From DASQWP01 sp050697555 (lineage in GTDB: Bacteria; Actinomycetota; Thermoleophilia; Gaiellales; Gaiellaceae), in contig JBOHAD010000049.1 of the NCBI GenBank assembly GCA_050697555.1, forward strand, positions 1-18,536: 18,536 bases of DNA, read 5' to 3'. Position 1 is the stretch's first letter; each line of letters begins with the position of its first letter. The notes under the pieces are model-generated. The model was not told the origin of the DNA, did not search any database, and saw nothing but the letters and a program-made list of their open reading frames with translations. Below are positions 7,411-13,605 of the stretch, in pieces. The position numbers were made by a program, and so were the translations under genes.

Positions 7411-7635
7411 GTGCTCATGTTCCTCGTGATCCCGCGGGCCCCGGATCTGGTCGTCCTCCTGACGCTCGCAATCGCGCTCTACCTCACCGTCGTCGAGCTC
7501 AGGGAGATGAGTCCGCGACCACACTGGAAGTGGTGGTCGTGGTGGCTCTCGCTCGTCTTCCTCACCCACTTCGTCGGCTACCTCGCACTTCGTGGATTCG
7601 TCGCCTTCCGACGCTGGCAGCGGGCGCGGGCTTAG
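7411..7635 (+). CDS. Small membrane protein, two predicted helices, unknown function
   Basis: 74 residues from GTG 7411 (ATG 7417 is an alternative; neither has a clear ribosome-binding site). Two hydrophobic stretches are visible, about residues 10-27 (LVVLLTLAIALYLTVV) and 42-62 (WWLSLVFLTHFVGYLALRGF), joined by a short loop with a Trp-rich HWKWWSWW segment, and a basic C-terminus. No family is recognised. Its end overlaps the next gene by 44 bp in another frame, which supports joint expression. Moderate confidence that it is real: composition is strongly membrane-like, and no alternative gene covers this stretch. Confidence 0.6.
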   Translation: MLMFLVIPRAPDLVVLLTLAIALYLTVVELREMSPRPHWKWWSWWLSLVFLTHFVGYLALRGFVAFRRWQRARA

Positions 7636-7942
7636 GGACCGCCCGCTCGGCAAGGTCGCGCTGCTCCTTGCCGTCCTCCTCCTCGCGTTCGTCGCCTCGC
7701 GGAGCTGCGCCTCGCGCGAGACCGAGATCTCCCGGGACGAGGCGGTGGAGATCGCCCGCGGGCAGATCGACTTCGAGCCGGATCGCGTCGCCGTGCGCTT
7801 TGTCCCGAGGGGCGTGGACGCCCAACCGACCTGGGCAGTCTCCCTCTCGACGGAGGACGCGCAGGGCGCTCTCGATCGTGTAACGGTCGTCGTCGTGGAC
7901 GGACAGACCGGCGCTGTTGCGGAGGTGCGGGAGGGAGGATAG
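7592..7942 (+). CDS. Membrane-anchored PepSY-like domain protein
   Basis: 116 residues from GTG 7592. Residues about 20-36 (GKVALLLAVLLLAFVAS) form a single membrane segment, and the rest should face outside. The external part reads like a PepSY domain: EISRDEAVEIARGQIDF (helix), a strand region ending PTWAVSLST, then VTVVVVDGQTGAVAEVREGG (paired strands with the DG.TG turn). PepSY domains are associated with inhibition of extracytoplasmic proteases or with sensing. Here the role is unknown. The start lies inside the preceding small membrane-protein gene. The GTG choice is uncertain, because a start nearer the hydrophobic segment is possible. Confidence 0.65.
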   Translation: MDSSPSDAGSGRGLRDRPLGKVALLLAVLLLAFVASRSCASRETEISRDEAVEIARGQIDFEPDRVAVRFVPRGVDAQPTWAVSLSTEDAQGALDRVTVVVVDGQTGAVAEVREGG

Positions 7943-7950
7943 GCCTTCTG

Positions 7951-7975
7951 GGGGTGTGTGGACTCTCTACACCCC
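7951..7975. terminator. GC-rich hairpin downstream of the PepSY-like gene
   Basis: GGGGTGT (7951-7957) and ACACCCC (7969-7975) form a perfect 7-bp stem with an 11-nt loop, starting 8 bp after the PepSY-like stop. No T-tract follows, so it is a weak terminator candidate; it could equally be a feature of the amtB leader. Confidence 0.35.
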
Positions 7976-8092
7976 AACGAGGCGAAAGGTGGGTGCCTGG
8001 GACCTGTGAGCCGTCCGGCCGGTCTCGTAGGTTTGTGCCCGCTCAGTGTTAAGCGGAGCTTTCGTGGCGTGCGTCCCTAGGAGGGCCTGCTG
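7976..8092 (+). promoter_or_regulatory. Leader / promoter region of the ammonium transporter cassette
   Basis: About 117 bp with no gene, ending in the ribosome-binding site AGGAGGG at about 8080-8086 before ATG 8093. It is the only gap large enough to hold the promoter of the cassette. I looked for a known riboswitch core and for a paired -35/-10 box and recognise neither with confidence. Confidence 0.35.
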
Positions 8093-9550
8093 ATGGCGTC
8101 CCTGCTGGCTCAGGCACCGGCGGTCGAGGACCAGCTCAGTCTCGACAGCGCGATCCTCGCCGAGCAGTTCTACTTCTGGACCGTCGTCGTCATGTGGCTG
8201 ATCCACGTCGGCTTCATGGCGTACGAGGGAGGCGCCTCCCGGCGCAAGAACGTCATGTCCACGGCGATGAAGAACATCCTCACGATCGCCGTCGTGACGC
8301 CGAGCTTCTACTACTTCGGCTGGTACATCTACGGCTGCTTCCAGCACGGCGGCCCGGCGGAGGGGCACGCCGGCCCGGCGGAGTTCGAGGGCTTCTGCGG
8401 CGCGACCGCACCCTGGTCGGACGCCATGGGGCCGAACCTCCAGGACCACATCAGCGCGGTCTTCTTCCTCGCCTTCCTCCTCTTCTCCTGGACGACGGGC
8501 TCGATCATGTCCGGGGCAGTGATCGAGCGGATCCGGCTCTCCGCCTACCTCATCCTGACCACGCTCCTCGGCTCGGCCGTCTGGATCATGGACGCCGCCT
8601 GGGGCTGGAGCTCGGGCGGGTGGCTCGTCACGAACTACGGCTTCCACGACGCGATCGCCTCGCTCGTCGTGCACGGCGTTGCCGGCGCCTTCGCGTTCGG
8701 CGTGCTCCTCAATCTCGGCCCGCGCATAGGCAAGTACGACCGGGAGGGAAGAGCGAGGACCTTCAGAGGCCACAACACACACCTGACGCTCATGGGCCTG
8801 CTGCTCATCTTCACGGGCTTCTACGGGTTCTACGCTGCCTGCCTCGTGATTCAGTCGACGATCCAGCCCGGCTGGCTGAACATCTACCTCTCCCCGACGA
8901 CCCTCGGAGCGATCGCGTTCGTGATCACGATGGGCTGGGCGGGCGGCTTCACCGGAGGATGGTTCGCCAGCAAGGGCGATCCTTTCTGGACGCTGTCCGG
9001 CGGACTGGCCGGCGTGATCTCCGTGTCCGCCGGGGCGGACGTCTACCACCCGTCCCTCGCGTACATCCTCGCGGCCTCGGGCGGCATGGTGGCGGTCTGG
9101 AGCGGCCTCTGGATCGAGCGCAAGCTGCGGGTCGACGACGCGGTCGGCGCGGTGGCCGTCCACGGCGTGTGCGGCTTCTACGGCGTGTTCCTCGTCGGGA
9201 TCTTCGCCGGCGGCTTCCCCACTGGGCTGAACAACGTCGAAACGTCGTTCGGCGGGCAGCTCATGGGCATGCTGGCGTTCTTCCCGCTCGCTTTCCTGCC
9301 GGCCTTCATCGTCAGCTGGCTGCTCAAGAAGGCGAACCTCCTGCGCGTCCCGCCCGAGGTCGAGCTCGAAGGTCTCGACATGGCGGAGTTCCAGGCGGAC
9401 TTCTTCCCCGAGTTCGAGCGGGTTCCCGAGACGATCGTCCTCCCGACCGGGGAGGAAGTCGAGTCGGCGCCGGTGCTCCTCGAGGCTTTCGCGGACGCCA
9501 ACGGCCACCGTCCGGGTGTCGCGGTCGGTGAGGAAAGGAGGCCCCGGTGA
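8093..9550 (+). CDS. amt: Ammonium transporter, Amt/Mep/Rh family (divergent)
   Basis: 485 residues from ATG 8093, with AGGAGGG about 6-12 bases upstream. Many membrane helices are visible. Pore signatures: Asp186 eight residues before His194 (first pore histidine, LVVHGVAGAFAF), the family segment RIGKYDREG....GHNTHLTLMG, and VDDAVGAVAVHGVCG with the second pore histidine His357. The family conducts ammonium across the cytoplasmic membrane. Several usually conserved spots differ: where many Amts read WFGWxGFNxGS, this one reads LIFTGFYGFYAACL. There is also an N-terminal extension before the first helix and an unusual acidic C-terminus (VELEGLDMAEFQADFFPEFERV). The stop overlaps the next small gene by 4 bp (GTGA). 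No glnB/glnK is visible beside it; three small genes take that place. Confidence 0.92.
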   Translation: MASLLAQAPAVEDQLSLDSAILAEQFYFWTVVVMWLIHVGFMAYEGGASRRKNVMSTAMKNILTIAVVTPSFYYFGWYIYGCFQHGGPAEGHAGPAEFEGFCGATAPWSDAMGPNLQDHISAVFFLAFLLFSWTTGSIMSGAVIERIRLSAYLILTTLLGSAVWIMDAAWGWSSGGWLVTNYGFHDAIASLVVHGVAGAFAFGVLLNLGPRIGKYDREGRARTFRGHNTHLTLMGLLLIFTGFYGFYAACLVIQSTIQPGWLNIYLSPTTLGAIAFVITMGWAGGFTGGWFASKGDPFWTLSGGLAGVISVSAGADVYHPSLAYILAASGGMVAVWSGLWIERKLRVDDAVGAVAVHGVCGFYGVFLVGIFAGGFPTGLNNVETSFGGQLMGMLAFFPLAFLPAFIVSWLLKKANLLRVPPEVELEGLDMAEFQADFFPEFERVPETIVLPTGEEVESAPVLLEAFADANGHRPGVAVGEERRPR

Positions 9551-9831
9551 TCGACAGCTTCCCCTTCGACGAGTGGAACCTCGAGGAGATCAGCGCCTTC
9601 TGGACGTTCGGGCCCGGGAGCTCCACCGGCACCTACGTCATGACGGTGCTCGGGATCGTCCTCATGGTCGGGTCCATCATCGGCTGGGTCTGGCTCGAGA
9701 ACAAGAAGCTCGCTGCCCAGGCGGCGCTCCTCCGGGCGGCCGGAGGAATGGCCGCGCCCGGCGGCGTACCGCCCGGCCCGGGACCGAGCCAGCCGCCCCT
9801 GGCAGGCCCCTCGACTCATCCCGGCGAGTAG
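9547..9831 (+). CDS. Small single-pass membrane protein linked to the ammonium transporter
   Basis: 94 residues from GTG 9547, overlapping the amt stop by 4 bp (GTGA), with GAAAGGAGG at about 9533-9541 just upstream. One membrane segment lies at about residues 30-50 (YVMTVLGIVLMVGSIIGWVW), preceded by an acidic, aromatic N-terminus (FPFDEWNLEEISAFWTFGP) and followed by ENKKLAAQAALLRAAGG and a Pro/Gly-rich tail. No family is recognised. Coupling to amt by overlap suggests a subunit or partner of the transporter. This is inference from position. Confidence 0.75.
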   Translation: MIDSFPFDEWNLEEISAFWTFGPGSSTGTYVMTVLGIVLMVGSIIGWVWLENKKLAAQAALLRAAGGMAAPGGVPPGPGPSQPPLAGPSTHPGE

Positions 9832-9843
9832 GAAGGAGGACGC

Positions 9844-10008
9844 ATGTTCAAGGATTCCCCACGCGAACGGCAGATCGAGTTCCCGCCGATGCAAACGCAC
9901 CTTCCGCTCCTGGTGCCGGTGACGCTCGGCATCTCGATCGCCTGCATCGTCATCGTCGTCATCGTCCTGCTCGTTCATCCCAGCGGCTCGTTCATCGGGC
10001 CGTGGTAG
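9844..10008 (+). CDS. 54-residue single-pass membrane protein
   Basis: ATG 9844 follows the very strong ribosome-binding site GGAAGGAGG (about 9831-9839) and 12 bp after the previous stop; TAG is at 10006-10008. The N-terminal 20 residues are polar (MFKDSPRERQIEFPPMQTH). Residues about 21-44 are one strongly hydrophobic helix with repeated Val/Ile (TLGISIACIVIVVIVLLV), and the end reads HPSGSFIGPW. No family is recognised. Size, position and translation signal favour a real gene in the amt unit. Confidence 0.7.
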   Translation: MFKDSPRERQIEFPPMQTHLPLLVPVTLGISIACIVIVVIVLLVHPSGSFIGPW

Positions 10009-10042
10009 CGAAAGCAGTGCTTCACAAGGTATAAGGAGACCA

Positions 10043-10270
10043 ATGTCCCGACTTTTCCTTCACTGCGGCCTCTGCGGGCGCCAGCAGGCGGACGGGCTTC
10101 TCTCGCGCGGTTACTGGGGCCATCTCGAGAACGGCGACGGTACCGCGCTGCGCGCCTGCCCGACCTGCAAGGAGCAACACTCGGACTGGGAGACGCGGCT
10201 GCGCGGATCAACGGCCCCGACTGCCTACGACCAGTCCGCGTTCGGAACCGCGTACGGCCTCGGCGCGTAG
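10043..10270 (+). CDS. 75-residue zinc-ribbon-like protein
   Basis: ATG 10043 has AAGGAGA 4-10 bases upstream. Cys8-x2-Cys11 and Cys39-x2-Cys42 form two knuckles of a likely zinc site (C-x2-C-x27-C-x2-C). The stretch between them (LLSRGYWGHLENGDGTALRA) and the tail rich in Ala, Thr, Gly and Tyr match nothing I know. It is the fourth gene of the amt unit and soluble by composition. Possible roles are regulation of the transporter or RNA/protein binding. Nothing in the sequence decides. Confidence 0.7.
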   Translation: MSRLFLHCGLCGRQQADGLLSRGYWGHLENGDGTALRACPTCKEQHSDWETRLRGSTAPTAYDQSAFGTAYGLGA

Positions 10271-10273
10271 CGT

Positions 10274-10293
10274 GGTCTAGACCAGTCTAGACC
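10274..10293. terminator. 20-bp palindrome at convergent gene ends, with two TCTAGA sites
   Basis: GGTCTAGAC (10274-10282) and GTCTAGACC (10285-10293) are perfect 9-bp arms around CA. An overlapping 12-bp palindrome TGGTCTAGACCA spans 10273-10284. It lies 3 bp after the zinc-ribbon stop and contains the folD stop (10287-10289), so it is placed to end both convergent transcripts. There is no T-tract on either side. Confidence 0.5.
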
Positions 10294-11207
10294 GGCACGC
10301 CGCTCGGGACACGAGCGAGCTGCCGTGCGGCCTCGACCGTGTTCTTGAGGAGCCAGACGTCGGTGATCGGGCCGACGCCGCCCGGCACGGGCGAGATCGC
10401 CTCGGCCTTGGCCGCGACGCTCTCGAAGTCGAGGTCGCCGACGAGGCGCACCTTGCCCGTCTCCTCGTCCTCGACGGGGTTGATGCCGACGTCCACCGCG
10501 ATGACGCCGTCCTTCACCATCTCGCCGGTCACGAGGCGCGGTACCCCGGCTGCGACGACGAGGATGTCCGCCGCGAACGTGTGCGCCTCGAGGCGCCCGG
10601 CCTGCGAGGTGAAGTGGTGGCAGGAGACGACGGTCGCGCCCCGGGCGAGCCCGAGCCAGAGCGCCGGCTTGCCGACGTTGTTCGAGCGGCCGACGAGCAC
10701 GAGGTCGAGCCCGTTGTAGAAGGTCGCGGGATCGCGCCCGCTCTCCTCCACGTAGCGGTCGAGCATGTAGAAGACGGAGGCCGGCGTCGAAGGGATGAAG
10801 CGCGGCTGGCCGAGCGCGAGCAGGCCTGCGTTCTCCGGATGGACGGCCTCCACGTCCTTGAGCGGGTGCAGCGTCCGGTAGACGTCGGCCTCCGAGACCT
10901 GCTGTGGTAGCGGGCGCAGGATGAGGATCCCGCTGACGCGCGGGTCGGCGTTCAGCTTGCCGACGACGGCGAGCGCCTCCGCCTGCTCGACGTAGGGGCC
11001 GAGGGACTCGGAGGTGTAGCGGCAGCCGATCTCCTCCGCGAGGCGCCGGACCCGCCGCTCGTACGCGGCGGCCGCATAGTCGTCGCCGGCGAGCACGGTC
11101 GCAAGACCGGGCCGGACACCGTGGGCGCCGAGCTCCCGAACGGCCTCCTCGATCTCCGAACGAAGCTCCTCCGCGAGCCGGTTCCCGTCGATGACCCGGG
11201 CGCTCAT
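10287..11207 (-). CDS. folD: Methylenetetrahydrofolate dehydrogenase (FolD family), probably without cyclohydrolase activity
   Basis: 306 residues from ATG 11205-11207. Family marks: DDYAAAAY (substrate loop, Tyr49), GILILRPLP (residues 93-101), LKDVEAVHPENAG, VLVGRSNNVGKP (nucleotide-binding strand), and PGGVGPITDVWLLKNT near the end. The ungapped match to FolD puts Val53 at the catalytic Lys (Tyr+4), Leu97 at the conserved Gln of VQLPLP, and Glu120 at the Asp of KDVDG. These residues are needed for cyclohydrolase action in bifunctional enzymes, so I infer this one only oxidises CH2-THF to methenyl-THF, with FchA next door doing the hydrolysis. It is the last gene of the sarcosine operon. 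The start has no ribosome-binding site; a 71-bp palindromic element lies 6 bp upstream of it. Confidence 0.88.
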   Translation of the reverse strand: MSARVIDGNRLAEELRSEIEEAVRELGAHGVRPGLATVLAGDDYAAAAYERRVRRLAEEIGCRYTSESLGPYVEQAEALAVVGKLNADPRVSGILILRPLPQQVSEADVYRTLHPLKDVEAVHPENAGLLALGQPRFIPSTPASVFYMLDRYVEESGRDPATFYNGLDLVLVGRSNNVGKPALWLGLARGATVVSCHHFTSQAGRLEAHTFAADILVVAAGVPRLVTGEMVKDGVIAVDVGINPVEDEETGKVRLVGDLDFESVAAKAEAISPVPGGVGPITDVWLLKNTVEAARQLARVPSGVPV

Positions 11208-11213
11208 CCGCTT

Positions 11214-11284
11214 GGGGTCAGGTCTTGCAATGCCACATCCTCCGCTTTTGCGCCGACCAGTGCGTCAATGCAAGACCTGACCCC
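11214..11284. repeat. 71-bp palindromic element (16-bp perfect arms), REP/MITE-like
   Basis: GGGGTCAGGTCTTGCA (11214-11229) and its exact reverse complement (11269-11284) flank a 39-nt centre; past the 16 bp the match continues imperfectly (one mismatch, then TG). It fills the whole gap between the fchA stop (11288) and the folD start (11207). GGGGTCAGG-type palindromes of this kind are known to me from REP-like or IS200/RAYT-associated elements in actinobacteria; I cannot confirm by search. It would fold into a long stem in the operon transcript. Confidence 0.75.
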
Positions 11285-11287
11285 TGG

Positions 11288-11881
11288 TCAGGGGCCTGCG
11301 GCGAGGGCGCGTTCGGCTGCCGTGCGGGCGGCCTGGGCGAGCTCGCGGGCTCGCCCGATGCGCTCGTCGGTCTCCGTGGTGGCGAGGTTGATCTCGACGA
11401 GGTTCGCCGCGGCGCGGGCCGCGGCTTCTGAGAGGAGGGCGGCCGCGGCGGCGTCGCCGCGGAGGTTGGGGTTGCCGTTCTCCGCCAGGGTCGCCCCGAG
11501 CTCGGCCACGTCCGCGGCCGCCTCGGCGATCCGGAGCGGTACGTCGGCAGCGCGCGAAAGGGTGTCTCCGATGAGCGTGTTCCGCACCTCCGGCTCCAGG
11601 TCCAACGGCATGCGCATGGCGGTGAGGACGGCCTCGTAGGCGTCGGCGTCCTCCTGCGCGAGCGGGGCCGTCCGCCCTCTGAGCACCTCCGCCTGGGCGA
11701 CCGCGCCCCCGGCACCGTCCCAGTGCTCGCGGGCGAACCGGGCCGCCATGGCCGTGAGGGCGGCGGCCATCTCCACGACGACCGCGGCGACCGAGCCGCC
11801 GCCGGGCGCGGGCGTCTCCGCCGCGACCGAGTCGAGGAAGTCCTCGACGTTCTGCTCAGAAAAGACCGACAGTGCGGCCAT
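11288..11881 (-). CDS. fchA: Methenyltetrahydrofolate cyclohydrolase, FchA / FTCD cyclodeaminase-like
   Basis: 197 residues from ATG 11879-11881, the usual length of stand-alone FchA. All-helical fold with TPAPGGGSVAA at residues 23-33 (the hallmark of the family), LAQEDADAYEAVL, and NPNLRGDAAAAALLSEAAARAAANLVEINL. The family includes the cyclodeaminase half of formiminotransferase-cyclodeaminase and the methenyl-THF cyclohydrolase of glycine/purine fermenters and sarcosine users. Placement between fhs and folD fixes the role: methenyl-THF to 10-formyl-THF. It makes up for the missing cyclohydrolase residues of the adjacent FolD. No clear ribosome-binding site; a 27-bp hairpin ends 14 bp before the start. 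Confidence 0.9.
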   Translation of the reverse strand: MAALSVFSEQNVEDFLDSVAAETPAPGGGSVAAVVVEMAAALTAMAARFAREHWDGAGGAVAQAEVLRGRTAPLAQEDADAYEAVLTAMRMPLDLEPEVRNTLIGDTLSRAADVPLRIAEAAADVAELGATLAENGNPNLRGDAAAAALLSEAAARAAANLVEINLATTETDERIGRARELAQAARTAAERALAAGP

Positions 11882-11894
11882 TGTCGTCGATCAG

Positions 11895-11921
11895 CGTGGG
11901 GGAAACCATGTTTCCCCCACG
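11895..11921. repeat. 27-bp perfect hairpin between fhs and fchA
   Basis: Two 12-bp arms, CGTGGGGGAAAC (11895-11906) and GTTTCCCCCACG (11910-11921), surround a 3-nt loop. It stands 10 bp after the fhs stop and 14 bp before the fchA start, inside the operon. It would form a very stable RNA hairpin, able to act as an mRNA-end stabiliser, an attenuator or a partial terminator. No T-tract follows. Confidence 0.85.
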
Positions 11922-11931
11922 AGGCCCCTTC

Positions 11932-13599
11932 TTAAAAGAGTCCGACCGTCCGGCCGTTCTCGTCGATGTCGACGTCGAAGGCCGCCGGCTTCACGCCGAG
12001 TCCCGGCATCGTCTGCATGTCGCCGAGGAGCGGCACGAGCCAGCCGGCGCCCGTGTAGGCGCGGATGTCCCGCACGGTGACGGTGAAACCGGTCGGCGCG
12101 TTCAGGAGCGTCGGGTCGTGGGAGAGGGAGAGGTGCGTCTTCGCCATGCAGATGGGAAGCTCGTCGAAGCCCTTGGCCGTGAAGGTCTTGATCTTCTCCT
12201 GCGCAGCCGGGAGGAAGACGACGCCGTCCGCTCCGTAGACGCGCGTGCAGATCGCCTCCACCTTTGCGTCGATCGGCGCCTCGAGCGGGTAGATCGGCGA
12301 GAAGGAGCTCGGCTGGTCGGCGGCGTCGGCGACTGCCTCGGCGAGGCCGGCGGCCCCCTCGCCGCCGCGCTCGAACGCCTCGTTCAGCTCCGCCGCGTGC
12401 GCGCCGTAGTCCAGCGCGAGCGTGCGCACGACCTCGAGCTCCTCGTCCGAGTCGCCGGGGAAGCGGTTGACGGCGACGACGGCCTTGAGCCCGAACTCGC
12501 GCACGATGCCGAGGTGCCGCTGGAGGTTCGCGGCGCCGCGCTCCACCGTCTCCGTCCCGCCGTCCGGATCGCCGCCGTGATGCTTGAGCGCCCGGACCGT
12601 GGCCACGAGCACGACCGCGCTCGGCGAGAGCCCGCCGATCCGGCACACGATGTCGAGGAACTTCTCCATGCCCATGTCGGAGCCGAAGCCGCTCTCGGTG
12701 ACGACGTAGTCGCCGAGCTTGAGCGCGACGAGGTCGGCGACGAGCGAGTTGTTGCCGTGCGCGATGTTGGCGAAGGGCCCGCAGTGGACGAAGGCCGGCT
12801 GGCCCTCGAGGGTCTGCACGAGGTTCGGCTTGAGCGCGTCCTTCAGGAGGACGGTCATCGAGCCCGCCGCCTTGAGCTCCTCGGCGGTGACAGGCTCGCC
12901 CTCCCACGTGTAGCCGATCGTGATGGCGCCGAGCCGCTCGCGCAGGTCGTGCAGGTCACGCGCGACGGCGAGGATGGCCATCACCTCCGAGGCGGCCGTG
13001 ATGTCGAAGCCCGTCTCGCGCACGTAGCCGTTCGTGCGCCCGCCTAGTCCGACGACGATCGAGCGCAGAGAGCGGTCGTTGATGTCCATGCAGCGCCGCC
13101 AGCTCACCGTCAGCGGGTCGATGCCGAGCTCGTTCCCGTGCAGGAGATGCGCCTCGAGCATCGCGGCGAGGAGGTTGTTGGCCGCTCCGATCGCGTGGAT
13201 GTCGCCCGTGAAGTGGAGGTTCAGGTCCTCCATGGGGACGACTTGCGCGTAGCCGCCGCCCGCTGCCCCGCCCTTGATCCCGAAGACGGGGCCGAGCGAG
13301 GCCTCGCGCAGGCAGAGGGCCACGTTCTTGCCGATGTGCCCGAATCCCTGCGTGAGCGAGACCGAGGTCGTCGTCTTCCCCTCGCCCGCCTTCGTCGGAG
13401 TGATCGCCGTGACGCAGACGAGCTTCCCGTCGGCCGTGTCGCGCAGGCGCTCGACGGCGTCCAGGTCGACCTTGGCCTTGTAGCGCCCGTACAGGGCGAC
13501 CTCGTCCGGCTCGAGGCCGGCCTCCTCGGCGATCTCCGCGATCGGCCGGAGATCCGCAGCCTGGGCGATCTCGAGGCTGGAGGGCATGTGCGTGGCCAT
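11932..13599 (-). CDS. fhs: Formate-tetrahydrofolate ligase (10-formyl-THF synthetase)
   Basis: 555 residues from ATG 13597-13599, the normal family length. The ATP-binding loop TPTKAGEGKTTT is at residues 67-78. Other marks: REASLGPVFGIKGGAAGGGYAQVVPMEDLNLHFTGDIHAI (signature region), RRCMDINDRSLR, HCGPFANIAHGNNS, and C-terminal GDMQTMPGLG. It interconverts formate + ATP + THF and 10-formyl-THF. In a degradative operon it would run in reverse and yield ATP and formate. The start is 6 bp after the soxB stop. A second ATG (13585-13587) in the same frame is an alternative; neither has a ribosome-binding site, so coupling to soxB is likely. The stop is followed by a stable hairpin before fchA. 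Confidence 0.96.
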   Translation of the reverse strand: MATHMPSSLEIAQAADLRPIAEIAEEAGLEPDEVALYGRYKAKVDLDAVERLRDTADGKLVCVTAITPTKAGEGKTTTSVSLTQGFGHIGKNVALCLREASLGPVFGIKGGAAGGGYAQVVPMEDLNLHFTGDIHAIGAANNLLAAMLEAHLLHGNELGIDPLTVSWRRCMDINDRSLRSIVVGLGGRTNGYVRETGFDITAASEVMAILAVARDLHDLRERLGAITIGYTWEGEPVTAEELKAAGSMTVLLKDALKPNLVQTLEGQPAFVHCGPFANIAHGNNSLVADLVALKLGDYVVTESGFGSDMGMEKFLDIVCRIGGLSPSAVVLVATVRALKHHGGDPDGGTETVERGAANLQRHLGIVREFGLKAVVAVNRFPGDSDEELEVVRTLALDYGAHAAELNEAFERGGEGAAGLAEAVADAADQPSSFSPIYPLEAPIDAKVEAICTRVYGADGVVFLPAAQEKIKTFTAKGFDELPICMAKTHLSLSHDPTLLNAPTGFTVTVRDIRAYTGAGWLVPLLGDMQTMPGLGVKPAAFDVDIDENGRTVGLF

Positions 13600-13605
13600 C
13601 AGTGC

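Noticed and set aside
7976..8092. Riboswitch in the ammonium transporter leader
   Set aside because: I compared it by eye with glutamine, glycine and cyclic-di-AMP riboswitch cores and found no matching conserved core.
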